A stretch of DNA of 64,000 nt from Polynucleobacter sp. JS-JIR-II-50 (GTDB lineage: Bacteria > Pseudomonadota > Gammaproteobacteria > Burkholderiales > Burkholderiaceae). A model generated the notes under the pieces. That model was not told the origin of the DNA. It was given only the letters and a program-made list of their open reading frames with translations, and searched no databases. Shown here piece by piece: positions 10,992-19,457 of the stretch (its first letter is position 1; every line of letters starts with the position of its first letter). The stretch lies in assembly GCF_018687895.1 (NCBI RefSeq), contig NZ_CP061307.1, forward strand, positions 1,135,855 to 1,199,854, written 5' to 3'. The translations under genes and the position numbers were made by a program.

Positions 10992-13160
10992 TTAAGCAGA
11001 CTCACCAGATGCTGGGGCTGCCTCTGCAGAGGCCTCAGTAGCGCCAGCCAAAGGAGCAATTGTGCCGCCCTCATCAGCCATCGCAGCCTTCAATGACAAA
11101 CGTAAACGACCGCGCTCATCAGCAGCTAATAATTTGACGCGTACTACCTGGCCTTCTGCGAGGTAATCTTTAACTTCTTTTACACGCTCGTTAGAAATTT
11201 CTGAGATGTGTAATAGACCGTCTTTACCGGGCAGAATGTTTACCAAAGCACCGAATTCAAGCAATTTCACAACTGGACCTTCGTAGATCTTGCCTACTTC
11301 TGCTTCAGCAGTAATACCCTCGATACGTGCTTTAGCTTCAGCCATGCCTTCAGCAGAAGTAGAAGCGATTGTTACAGTGCCATCATCTTTAATATCAATG
11401 CTGCAACCAGTTTCTTTAGTCAACGCTTGAATTGTTGCGCCGCCCTTACCGATTACTTCACGAATCTTATCTGGATGGATCTTGAAAGAAACCATGCGTG
11501 GGGCATGAGCAGACAATTCTGTGCGAACTGAACCCATTGCTTCTTGCATTTTGCTCAAGATGTGCAAGCGACCCTCTTTAGCTTGCGCTAAAGCTACTTG
11601 CATAATTTCTTTAGTAATACCCTGAACTTTGATGTCCATTTGGAGGGCAGTAATACCATTAGCGGTACCTGCAACCTTGAAGTCCATGTCACCTAAGTGA
11701 TCTTCATCACCTAAGATGTCTGTCAACACGGCAAAACGGTTGCCATCAAGGATCAAGCCCATTGCTACACCAGCAACGTGCGCTTTAACTGGAACGCCTG
11801 CGTCCATCATCGCCAAACAGCCGCCGCAAACAGAAGCCATTGAAGATGAACCATTGGACTCAGTAATCTCTGAAACAACACGGATGCTGTATGCAAAATC
11901 TTCTGGGCTTGGCAATACTGGAATCAAAGCGCGCTTAGCTAAACGGCCGTGACCAATTTCACGACGCTTTGGGCTACCTACACGGCCAGTTTCACCAGTA
12001 GCGAACGGAGGCATGTTGTAGTGGAACATGAAACGATCGCGGTATTCACCTTCGAGCGCATCAATAATCTGCTCGTCACGTGCAGTACCTAAGGTAGCTA
12101 CAACAAGAGCCTGTGTTTCACCACGAGTAAACAATGCAGAACCGTGTGTTCGTGGCAATACGCCATTGCGAATTTCAATCGGACGCACAGTACGTGTGTC
12201 ACGACCATCAATACGTGGCTCACCATTCAAAATCTGGCTACGCACAATCTTCGCTTCGATTTCGAACAAGATGTCGTTAACGGCTACAGCGTCAACATCG
12301 CCTTCTTCTTGCAACTTTGCAACTACTTCTTTAGTAATTTCTTTCAGCTTGTCTGAACGAGCACCCTTTTGACGAATCTGATAAGCCTCACGCAATGGCG
12401 TTTCAGCCAAGGCAGTAACCTTAGCGATAAATGGTTCATCTTTCGGGGCAGCAGACCAATCCCAATCTGGCTTACCAGCTTCAGCAACTAATTCGTTAAT
12501 TGCGTTAATCGCAGTTTGCATTTGGTCATGACCATATACAACCGCACCTAGCATGACTTCTTCAGAAAGCTGGTTAGCTTCAGACTCAACCATCAATACA
12601 GCGGCTTGTGTACCAGCAACGATTAAATCGAGTTCGCTAGTAGCTTGCTCTGTACGAGTTGGGTTCAAGAGGTATTGACCATTGGCATAACCAACGCGTG
12701 CTGCGCCAACTGGGCCAGCAAATGGAATGCCTGAAATAGCCAACGCTGCAGAAGCAGCGATCAAAGCAGGAATATCAGAGGGAACATCAGGGTTGATAGA
12801 CAACACATGAACCACCACTTGAACTTCGTTCAAGAAGCCTTCTGGAAACAAAGGACGTAATGGACGGTCGATCAAGCGGGAGATCAATGTCTCACCTTCT
12901 GAAGGACGACCTTCACGACGGAAGAAGCCACCAGGGATCTTGCCTGCTGCGTATGTTTTTTCAAGGTAGTCAACAGTCAACGGGAAAAAAGACTGGCCTG
13001 GCTTTGCAGACTTAGAGGCCACTACCGTGCCCATTACCACTGTGTCATCGACGTTAACAATAACGGCGCCACCGGATTGACGAGCGATCTCGCCTGTTTC
13101 CATAGTTACCTGATGATTGCCCCATTGAAAACTTTTTACTGCTTTTTTAAACATTGTCAT
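10992..13160 (-). CDS. pnp: Polyribonucleotide nucleotidyltransferase (PNPase)
   Basis: PNPase degrades RNA 3' to 5' by phosphorolysis and is part of the RNA degradosome in many proteobacteria. I take the ATG at 13160, which gives 722 residues starting [14 protein letters not shown]. It has GGAGA eight bases upstream, whereas the longer frame would need a GTG at 13184. Two RNase PH domains occupy about residues 1-230 and 310-545, separated by a helical domain. A KH domain follows near residue 555 with the GKGG loop, then an S1 domain near residues 620-690 (GLLHISEIS). The Ala/Glu-rich tail is of low complexity. A structured leader sits between rpsO and this gene, suggesting processing and autoregulation. 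Confidence 0.98.
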   Translation of the reverse strand: MTMFKKAVKSFQWGNHQVTMETGEIARQSGGAVIVNVDDTVVMGTVVASKSAKPGQSFFPLTVDYLEKTYAAGKIPGGFFRREGRPSEGETLISRLIDRPLRPLFPEGFLNEVQVVVHVLSINPDVPSDIPALIAASAALAISGIPFAGPVGAARVGYANGQYLLNPTRTEQATSELDLIVAGTQAAVLMVESEANQLSEEVMLGAVVYGHDQMQTAINAINELVAEAGKPDWDWSAAPKDEPFIAKVTALAETPLREAYQIRQKGARSDKLKEITKEVVAKLQEEGDVDAVAVNDILFEIEAKIVRSQILNGEPRIDGRDTRTVRPIEIRNGVLPRTHGSALFTRGETQALVVATLGTARDEQIIDALEGEYRDRFMFHYNMPPFATGETGRVGSPKRREIGHGRLAKRALIPVLPSPEDFAYSIRVVSEITESNGSSSMASVCGGCLAMMDAGVPVKAHVAGVAMGLILDGNRFAVLTDILGDEDHLGDMDFKVAGTANGITALQMDIKVQGITKEIMQVALAQAKEGRLHILSKMQEAMGSVRTELSAHAPRMVSFKIHPDKIREVIGKGGATIQALTKETGCSIDIKDDGTVTIASTSAEGMAEAKARIEGITAEAEVGKIYEGPVVKLLEFGALVNILPGKDGLLHISEISNERVKEVKDYLAEGQVVRVKLLAADERGRLRLSLKAAMADEGGTIAPLAGATEASAEAAPASGESA

Positions 13161-13208
13161 TCTGATCTTCTCCAAATTGTTCACACAAAACCCACATGAG
13201 AGTTGCGC

Positions 13209-13238
13209 TTGTCGTGGGATAAAGCAGTGTCACGACAA
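13209..13238 (-). promoter_or_regulatory. Stem-loop in the pnp leader, proximal hairpin
   Basis: TTGTCGTG at 13209-13216 and CACGACAA at 13231-13238 form a perfect eight-base inverted repeat around a 14-base loop. It lies about 50 bases before the pnp start codon. No run of T follows it on the minus strand, so it is not a terminator. A role in PNPase leader control is inference from position. Confidence 0.5.
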
Positions 13239-13262
13239 CACTGGAGCGATTTAAGATCACAA

Positions 13263-13325
13263 GGGATGCCATTCCAGGGAGACTCTGAATCAACTTTCAG
13301 AAGCTCATTGGAATGACACAATCCC
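13263..13325 (-). promoter_or_regulatory. Long stem-loop in the pnp leader, possible RNase III substrate
   Basis: The outer arms are GGGATGCCATTCCA at 13263-13276 and TGGAATGACACAATCCC at 13309-13325, which pair with a small internal bulge. An inner stem, CTCTGAA at 13283-13289 with TTCAGAAG at 13296-13303, closes a six-base loop. The whole forms one elongated hairpin between rpsO and pnp. In E. coli a hairpin at this place is cut by RNase III and PNPase then represses its own mRNA (established). That this hairpin does the same is inference. Confidence 0.6.
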
Positions 13326-13350
13326 CTACACAAATAATCTTGAAGCGCCC

Positions 13351-13413
13351 AAAAAAACATGCCATCTGCTTAAGACTGAATCCGCGAAGAAACAACCCTA
13401 AGATAGATGGCAT
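13351..13413 (-). terminator. Terminator downstream of rpsO
   Basis: On the minus strand, ATGCCATCT (from 13413-13405) pairs with AGATGGCAT (13367-13359) around a long loop that contains an additional CTTA/TAAG pair. The stem is followed at once by GTTTTTTT. This resembles an intrinsic terminator just after rpsO, through which some read-through would supply pnp. The long loop makes its strength uncertain. Confidence 0.65.
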
Positions 13414-13429
13414 TGCATACCGATAAGAA

Positions 13430-13699
13430 TTACTTACGGAGACCTAATTTCTCAATCAATGCGCGATAGCGATCCAAATCTTTGCCTTTGAGGTAATCCA
13501 AGAGGCGACGGCGACGTGAAACCATCTTCAACAAACCACGACGGCTGTGATGATCTTTGGCGTTAGCCTTGAAATGGGGGGTTAATTCATTGATGCGGGC
13601 TGTGAGCAATGAAACTTGAACTTCAGGGCTACCCGTATCGTTTGCGCTGCGCGCGTTATCTTTGACGATTTCCGCCGTTTTAATATCAGCAACTGCCAT
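13430..13699 (-). CDS. rpsO: 30S ribosomal protein S15
   Basis: S15 binds the central domain of 16S rRNA and takes part in early assembly of the 30S subunit. The 89-residue product is standard length. It includes the conserved [20 protein letters not shown] segment at about residues 21-40 and the rRNA-binding region [20 protein letters not shown] at about residues 41-60. An AAGGAG Shine-Dalgarno lies nine bases before the ATG. It is followed by a terminator-like hairpin and then pnp, the same rpsO-pnp arrangement as in E. coli. The roughly 100-base leader could hold an S15 autoregulatory site, but I cannot show one. Confidence 0.98.
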   Translation of the reverse strand: MAVADIKTAEIVKDNARSANDTGSPEVQVSLLTARINELTPHFKANAKDHHSRRGLLKMVSRRRRLLDYLKGKDLDRYRALIEKLGLRK

Positions 13700-13801
13700 T
13701 TTTAATACTCCTTACTTGCGAACACTTGAGCTCTCACCCAATCTGTGTCGTGCGTGATTAACAAAATAAAACAAAAAAGCTTTAAAAATCAAAGCCATCG
13801 A

Positions 13802-13810
13802 ATTGTAGCA
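13802..13810 (-). promoter_or_regulatory. Candidate extended -10 promoter for rpsO
   Basis: On the minus strand TGCTACAAT gives a TG-n extension followed by a good -10 hexamer (TACAAT). No convincing -35 is seen 16-18 bases upstream, which an extended -10 can tolerate. Transcription would start about 95 bases before the rpsO ATG. Confidence 0.45.
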
Positions 13811-13917
13811 GAGCCAACACCCAATTACCGAATTCCCCCATGGAACTTGTTATGCTGTAGGCTTAGATTTAGCCAAATATATACACTTTTCCTATATTAA
13901 TCAATAACTTATAAAAT

Positions 13918-14514
13918 ATGTCCTTACTATATCGCTCACTTATTGCATTTTTCTGTCTCGGATTCGGACTTTTTCAGCCCGCCCATGCCCAGTTTGGATC
14001 CCTTTTTGGGCAAGATAAAACGATTGCAGAGCAACGCCAGGAAATTTTGATTAAAAACCAAGCGATCTTGAAGCAACTTTATGAGGCGCAGCCAAAAGCG
14101 AAGGATCTCATTGAAAAGTCAGTAGGTTATGCGACCTTTAGTAACTTCGGCATGAAAATTTTGATTGCAGGAGGCGGAACTGGTAGCGGTGTTGTAATTA
14201 ACAAAGCAAACAAGAAGCCCATCTACATGAATATGGCTGAAGTTCAGGCTGGCTTAGGTCTTGGCATTAAATCATTCCAAAATATTTTTGTATTTGAAAC
14301 CGAAGCAGCCATGAATGACTTTATTAACTCAGGGTGGACTTTTGGTGGCCAGGTAACTGCAGCTGCGAAATACGAAAAAGATGGCGGCGCATACCAGGAT
14401 GCAACCGTAGTTGCCCCGGGAGTTTTAATGTACCAATTGACAGACTCTGGCCTTGCCGCTGAAATCACCGGCAAAGGCACCAAGTACTATAAGAACACTG
14501 ACTTAAATAAGTAA
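13918..14514 (+). CDS. SYLF-domain (Ysc84-like) lipid-binding protein, exported
   Basis: The 198-residue protein begins with a signal peptide (MSLLYRSLIAFFCLGFGLFQPAHA, cut likely after AHA at about residue 24), so it is probably periplasmic or surface-exposed. Residues 60-195 match the SYLF/Ysc84 family: EKSVGYATFSNFGMKILIAGG, then GSGVVINKANKKPIYM and later GVLMYQLTDSGLAAEITGKGTKYY. SYLF domains bind phosphoinositides in eukaryotes; the bacterial function is not established. It is a single plus-strand gene between rpsO and the convergent leuA. A long hairpin spans the junction with leuA. Confidence 0.85.
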   Translation: MSLLYRSLIAFFCLGFGLFQPAHAQFGSLFGQDKTIAEQRQEILIKNQAILKQLYEAQPKAKDLIEKSVGYATFSNFGMKILIAGGGTGSGVVINKANKKPIYMNMAEVQAGLGLGIKSFQNIFVFETEAAMNDFINSGWTFGGQVTAAAKYEKDGGAYQDATVVAPGVLMYQLTDSGLAAEITGKGTKYYKNTDLNK

Positions 14515-14523
14515 ATTTCTTTG

Positions 14524-14553
14524 CAGATGACTCAATGATTAAGGAGTCATCTG
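14524..14553. terminator. Hairpin between convergent SYLF gene and leuA
   Basis: CAGATGACTC at 14524-14533 and GAGTCATCTG at 14544-14553 form a perfect ten-base inverted repeat with a ten-base loop that contains the leuA stop codon. It could end transcription of both convergent genes. No T run follows on the plus strand, and only a mixed AAAGAAATTT tract on the minus strand, so intrinsic termination is not certain. Confidence 0.45.
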
Positions 14554-16089
14554 TGCATTGAGCTTAGCTTGACTCGGATCATGCAATTTGTTCAAGGCAG
14601 ATAAATAGGCTTTTGCAGAAGCAGCAATGATGTCTGGGTCTGTACCCACTCCATTCACAATACGACCACCTTTTGCCAAGCGTACGGTAACCTCACCTTG
14701 AGACTGCGTACCTGAAGTAATGGCATTGACAGAATAGAGCAACTGCTCTGCCCCACTCTTAGCGATTTCTTCAATTGCATTTAAGCTTGCATCTACTGGA
14801 CCATTACCTTCTGCTTCAGAGCTAATCTGTTTATCACCCATGCGGAACGTCACGCGAGATTTAGGGCGCTCGCCAGTTTCAGAATGCTGGCTTAGTGAAA
14901 TAAATTTATAGTGCTCACCCTCTTCTGCAGCAGCAGAATCAGACATGATGGCAATAATATCTTCATCAAATATGTCAGACTTTTGGTCAGCCAATGCTTT
15001 AAATCTGGTGAAGGCTTCGTTCAAATCAGCCTCAGCCTCAACAGTGATTCCCAGCTCTTGCAAGCGCTGCTTAAAGGCATTTCGGCCAGATAACTTGCCC
15101 AAAACAATCTTATTAGCAGACCAACCCACATCTTCTGCACGCATGATTTCATAGGTGTCGCGGTTCTTCAAAATACCATCTTGATGAATGCCTGAGGTAT
15201 GCGCAAAGGCATTGGCGCCTACTACGGCTTTATTAGGTTGCACAACAAAGCCAGTAATCTGAGAAACCAATTTAGAAGCAGGAACAATTTGTGTTGCATC
15301 AATGCCGCACACCATATCAAAATAGTCCTTGCGGGTCCGCAAGGCCATCACAATTTCCTCCAAGGCAGTATTACCTGCACGCTCGCCTAAGCCATTAATC
15401 GTGCACTCAATTTGACGGGCTCCGCCAATCTTTACGCCTGCCAAGGAATTGGCAACAGCCATTCCCAAGTCGTTATGGCAATGCACAGACCAAACAGCCT
15501 TATCAGAGTTAGGCACACGGGTTCGCAAAGTCTTAATAAACTCGCCATACAGCTCGGGAGTTGCATAACCTACGGTATCTGGAATGTTGATAGTAGATGC
15601 ACCTTCGTTAATAACCGCCTCAACTACTCTGCACAAGAAATCCATTTCTGAGCGATAGCCATCCTCTGCAGAAAACTCAATATCTTCAGCTAAGTTACGT
15701 GCAAAACGGATGGAGCGTTTAGCCTGTTCTAAAACTTCTTCTGGAGACATGCGTAATTTCACGGCCATGTGCAATGGACTTGTTGCCAAGAATGCATGAA
15801 TTCTTTTTGCATTAGCCGCTTGTAATGCATCAGCGGCTCGTGTGATGTCCTTATCGTTAGCTCTAGCCAAGGAACAAACAATCGAGTCCTTAACAGCGGC
15901 AGCCACCGCAGATATAGCCTGGAAGTCGCCCTCCGAGCTAGCAGCAAAGCCTGCCTCAATCACATCCACTTTAAGACGCTCTAACTGGCGCGCAATGCGT
16001 ACTTTTTCGTCTTTAGTCATGGATGCGCCAGGTGACTGCTCACCATCACGCAAGGTGGTATCAAATATGATTACTTTGTCGCTCATCAC
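14539..16089 (-). CDS. leuA: 2-isopropylmalate synthase
   Basis: LeuA condenses acetyl-CoA with 2-ketoisovalerate in the first committed step of leucine synthesis. The 516-residue protein has an N-terminal TIM barrel with [16 protein letters not shown] at residues 9-24, the metal-binding [10 protein letters not shown] near residue 203, and GIHQDGI near residue 300. A C-terminal LeuA allosteric domain for leucine feedback covers about residues 385-505. It is transcribed after pssA, but its own leader contains a leucine-rich peptide gene and a terminator, so expression is probably controlled by attenuation. The rest of the leucine operon (leuBCD) is not in this window. Confidence 0.97.
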   Translation of the reverse strand: MMSDKVIIFDTTLRDGEQSPGASMTKDEKVRIARQLERLKVDVIEAGFAASSEGDFQAISAVAAAVKDSIVCSLARANDKDITRAADALQAANAKRIHAFLATSPLHMAVKLRMSPEEVLEQAKRSIRFARNLAEDIEFSAEDGYRSEMDFLCRVVEAVINEGASTINIPDTVGYATPELYGEFIKTLRTRVPNSDKAVWSVHCHNDLGMAVANSLAGVKIGGARQIECTINGLGERAGNTALEEIVMALRTRKDYFDMVCGIDATQIVPASKLVSQITGFVVQPNKAVVGANAFAHTSGIHQDGILKNRDTYEIMRAEDVGWSANKIVLGKLSGRNAFKQRLQELGITVEAEADLNEAFTRFKALADQKSDIFDEDIIAIMSDSAAAEEGEHYKFISLSQHSETGERPKSRVTFRMGDKQISSEAEGNGPVDASLNAIEEIAKSGAEQLLYSVNAITSGTQSQGEVTVRLAKGGRIVNGVGTDPDIIAASAKAYLSALNKLHDPSQAKLNAQMTP

Positions 16090-16138
16090 TACTCTCCGGT
16101 TTTAAATACTTCTGAACTTCTTCAGATAACTCAATCTT

Positions 16139-16169
16139 ATAAAACAAAAACCCCAGCAATTAGCTGGGG
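16139..16169 (-). terminator. Intrinsic terminator of the leuA leader (attenuator)
   Basis: On the minus strand CCCCAGCTAATTGCTGGGG is followed by TTTTTGTTTT. The stem is seven bases with a short loop, a textbook intrinsic terminator. It lies between the leader peptide stop at 16211 and the leuA start at 16089. It could also end the upstream pssA transcript, and may do both. Confidence 0.88.
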
Positions 16170-16182
16170 CTGGTATGTGGTG

Positions 16183-16210
16183 GTTAATGAATGTGCTTTA
16201 TCTCATTAAC
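16183..16210 (-). promoter_or_regulatory. Leader hairpin just after the leuL stop codon
   Basis: GTTAATGA and TCATTAAC form a perfect eight-base stem with a 12-base loop immediately after the leader peptide TGA, and 13 bases before the terminator stem. In attenuators of this kind such a hairpin can act as a transcription pause or protect the downstream arm. That role is inferred. Confidence 0.55.
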
Positions 16211-16288
16211 TCAGGCCTTACCCGCCCCAAGCTTTAGGCTTAGTGCTAGCAGAAGGAGGCCAGATAAAGGTGAGAAATTCATCAACAT
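16211..16288 (-). CDS. leuL: Leucine-rich leader peptide of leuA
   Basis: This is a 25-codon frame from an ATG at 16288 to a TGA at 16211, MLMNFSPLSGLLLLALSLKL followed by GAGKA. Nine of 25 residues are Leu, with four consecutive codons (CTC CTT CTG CTA) at positions 11-14 and others at 16, 18 and 20. The sequence AGCTTGGGG within codons 19-22 can pair, with one bulge, with CCCCAGCT, the 5' arm of the downstream terminator. A ribosome stalled on the Leu run would therefore free the antiterminator, while one reaching the stop would let the terminator form. No strong Shine-Dalgarno is visible. A TATATT about ten bases before the ATG raises the possibility of a very short leader. leuL is the traditional name. 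Confidence 0.85.
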   Translation of the reverse strand: MLMNFSPLSGLLLLALSLKLGAGKA

Positions 16289-16316
16289 GGAATTAATATA
16301 CCCCAAAAATAGGGAA

Positions 16317-17180
16317 TTAGCTAAAACGTTTACCGCTGAGACGCTCCCAAGCCCAAATTACATAGCCAGAGATGGAGTACACCACGAATAAACCAAACAG
16401 CGTTAAGGGCGGATTTGAGGAAATCAAGACAAAGGTCAAGATCATTAATACCATCACACCGAATGGCACTCGGTAACGGACATCCAGGGCCTTACCACTA
16501 TAAAAGCGGGCATTAGAAACCATGGTGAGTCCAGCATAGACAGCGATAAAGAAGGTAATCCAAGGGATTGCTGTATCGCGAACTGGAATCTTATTGTCAT
16601 CAGCCAACCAAATAAAGCCAGCCATTAATGCGCCTGCAGCCGGACTTGGCAGACCTTGAAAAAACTTCTTATCCACTACGCCCGTATTCACATTAAAGCG
16701 AGCTAAACGCAAGGCAGCGCCAGCACAATATGTGAATGCCGCCAACCACCCCCACTTACCTAAATCTTTTAAAGCCCACTCATAAGCAACCAAAGCAGGC
16801 GCAACCCCAAATGAGACCATATCAGCAAGAGAATCATACTGCTCACCAAATGCGCTTTGAGTGTTGGTCATACGGGCCACACGGCCATCCATTCCGTCCA
16901 ATACCATTGAAGCAAAGATAGCGATTGCCGCAATCTCAAACTGGTGATTCATGGCGTTCACAATGGCATAGAAGCCACAAAACAAAGCTGCGGTTGTAAA
17001 GGCATTTGGAAGCAGATAGATGCCCTTGCTGCGTAAGCGGGGCTTTTGAGGATGCAACTCCTCTACTTCGTAATCAATACCATCACCTAAGTCTTCAGCC
17101 CATTGATCTTCTAAAGAAGTAACACGTCTCTGAGAGAGACGACTTCGGTCAATACGACCACGACGGCGAAATGTAGTCAA
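16317..17180 (-). CDS. pssA: CDP-diacylglycerol-serine O-phosphatidyltransferase
   Basis: PssA makes phosphatidylserine from CDP-diacylglycerol and serine at the inner membrane, the step before Psd. It has the CDP-alcohol phosphotransferase motif DG-x2-AR-x8-G-x3-D-x3-D: LDGMDGRVARMTNTQSAFG followed by EQYDSLAD, with all Asp present. There are about eight hydrophobic segments. I choose a TTG at 17180 (LTTFRRRGRIDRSRL) with GGGA upstream, giving 287 residues. The only upstream ATG, at 17267, would overlap psd by 59 bases and add an unrelated N-terminus. The start is the least certain part. The gene follows psd directly. Confidence 0.92.
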   Translation of the reverse strand: MTTFRRRGRIDRSRLSQRRVTSLEDQWAEDLGDGIDYEVEELHPQKPRLRSKGIYLLPNAFTTAALFCGFYAIVNAMNHQFEIAAIAIFASMVLDGMDGRVARMTNTQSAFGEQYDSLADMVSFGVAPALVAYEWALKDLGKWGWLAAFTYCAGAALRLARFNVNTGVVDKKFFQGLPSPAAGALMAGFIWLADDNKIPVRDTAIPWITFFIAVYAGLTMVSNARFYSGKALDVRYRVPFGVMVLMILTFVLISSNPPLTLFGLFVVYSISGYVIWAWERLSGKRFS

Positions 17181-17208
17181 AGAATATCCCAGTGAATAAT
17201 ATTTCGAA

Positions 17209-17856
17209 TCAATCCAAACCAGGCAAACGAGCCAAGGCTGTATTTGTTGCAAATACTTTATCACCAACGCTCACTAGCGGCTCTGCAGTTAGTGGCAAAT
17301 AAATATCTACTCGCGAACCAAAGCGAATAAATCCATAGCGCTCACCTGCTTTGAGGCGATCGCCAACATGAATGTAGCAAAGAATGCGGCGGGCAATTAA
17401 ACCAGCAACCTGGACCAAAGTAACCACTTGACCATTAGCATCGATAACAACAGCGTTACGCTCATTCTCCGTAGATGCCTTATCCAAATCTGCATTCACA
17501 AATTTGCCAGGGAAATATTGAATCTCTTTGACCAAGCCATTTACCGCACTACGATTAGAGTGCACGTTGAATACGTTCATGAACACGCTGATTTTGAGCG
17601 CTTCTCGGCCAGCATACGGATCATTGGTTTTTTCAACGACAACAATCCGGCCGTCTGCTGGAGATAAAACAAGATCACGACCTAAAGCAGGAATACGCTG
17701 TGGGTCACGAAAGAACTGCAGAACAAAGAAAAAAATGATCCAAAGAGGCCATGACCAAGCTATCCCACCTAAATAGTGAACCAGCAAAGTCACTGCCCCC
17801 ACTAACGCTAAATACGGCCAACCTTCTTTCGCAATAATGGGGTGCGGATACATCAT
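17209..17856 (-). CDS. psd: Phosphatidylserine decarboxylase, short form
   Basis: Psd decarboxylates phosphatidylserine to phosphatidylethanolamine. It is made as a proenzyme that cleaves itself to form a pyruvoyl group. This is the short form (215 residues), with two N-terminal hydrophobic segments at about residues 14-30 and 33-48. The core has [11 protein letters not shown] near residue 66 and [11 protein letters not shown] near residue 96. The self-cleavage site is G180-S181 in [11 protein letters not shown], where short-form enzymes have FGS rather than the LGST of E. coli. It forms a pair with pssA downstream and lies 41 bases after ilvC. Confidence 0.95.
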   Translation of the reverse strand: MMYPHPIIAKEGWPYLALVGAVTLLVHYLGGIAWSWPLWIIFFFVLQFFRDPQRIPALGRDLVLSPADGRIVVVEKTNDPYAGREALKISVFMNVFNVHSNRSAVNGLVKEIQYFPGKFVNADLDKASTENERNAVVIDANGQVVTLVQVAGLIARRILCYIHVGDRLKAGERYGFIRFGSRVDIYLPLTAEPLVSVGDKVFATNTALARLPGLD

Positions 17857-17897
17857 CTTTGTTCTGAGCCTTTTATTGAACTGCTATTAGTAGATGC

Positions 17898-18956
<1,059 letters not shown>

Positions 18957-18965
18957 TTAAAAAAA

Positions 18966-19457
18966 TTAAACCTTAAGGATACGTTCACCACGACCAATCC
19001 CAGAACCACCCGAACGGACGGTCTCCAGAATTGATGCGCGATCGATCGAATCAATAAAGGCATCCAACTTGGCACCATCACCAGTTAACTCAATGGTGTA
19101 ACTCTTGTCAGTCACATCAATGATGCGACCGCGGAAGATATCAGTAGTACGTTTAAGCTCTTCGCGCTCTTTACCTACCGCACGCACCTTAATCATCATG
19201 AGCTCACGCTCAATATGTGGACCTTCACTTAAATCAAACACCTTCACAACTTCAACCAAACGATTTAAGTGCTTAGTAATTTGCTCAATGACGTCATCAG
19301 AACCAAATGTGACGATAGTCATGCGAGATAAGGATGGATCCTCAGTAGGTGCAACGCTCAAAGTGTCAATGTTGTAACCGCGCGCAGAAAACAAACCCAC
19401 CACACGCGATAAGGCACCCGGCTCGTTCTCAATGAGTACAGAAATAATGTGTCGCAT
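18966..19457 (-). CDS. ilvH: Acetolactate synthase small (regulatory) subunit
   Basis: This subunit binds to the large catalytic subunit and gives feedback inhibition by valine. The 163-residue product starts MRHIISVLIENEPGALSRVVGLFSARGYNI and has an N-terminal ACT domain (about residues 2-78) followed by a C-terminal domain. The length and arrangement match IlvH rather than the short IlvM. Its ATG overlaps the last base of the large-subunit stop (TAATG), which points to translational coupling and equal amounts of the two subunits. Confidence 0.97.
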   Translation of the reverse strand: MRHIISVLIENEPGALSRVVGLFSARGYNIDTLSVAPTEDPSLSRMTIVTFGSDDVIEQITKHLNRLVEVVKVFDLSEGPHIERELMMIKVRAVGKEREELKRTTDIFRGRIIDVTDKSYTIELTGDGAKLDAFIDSIDRASILETVRSGGSGIGRGERILKV

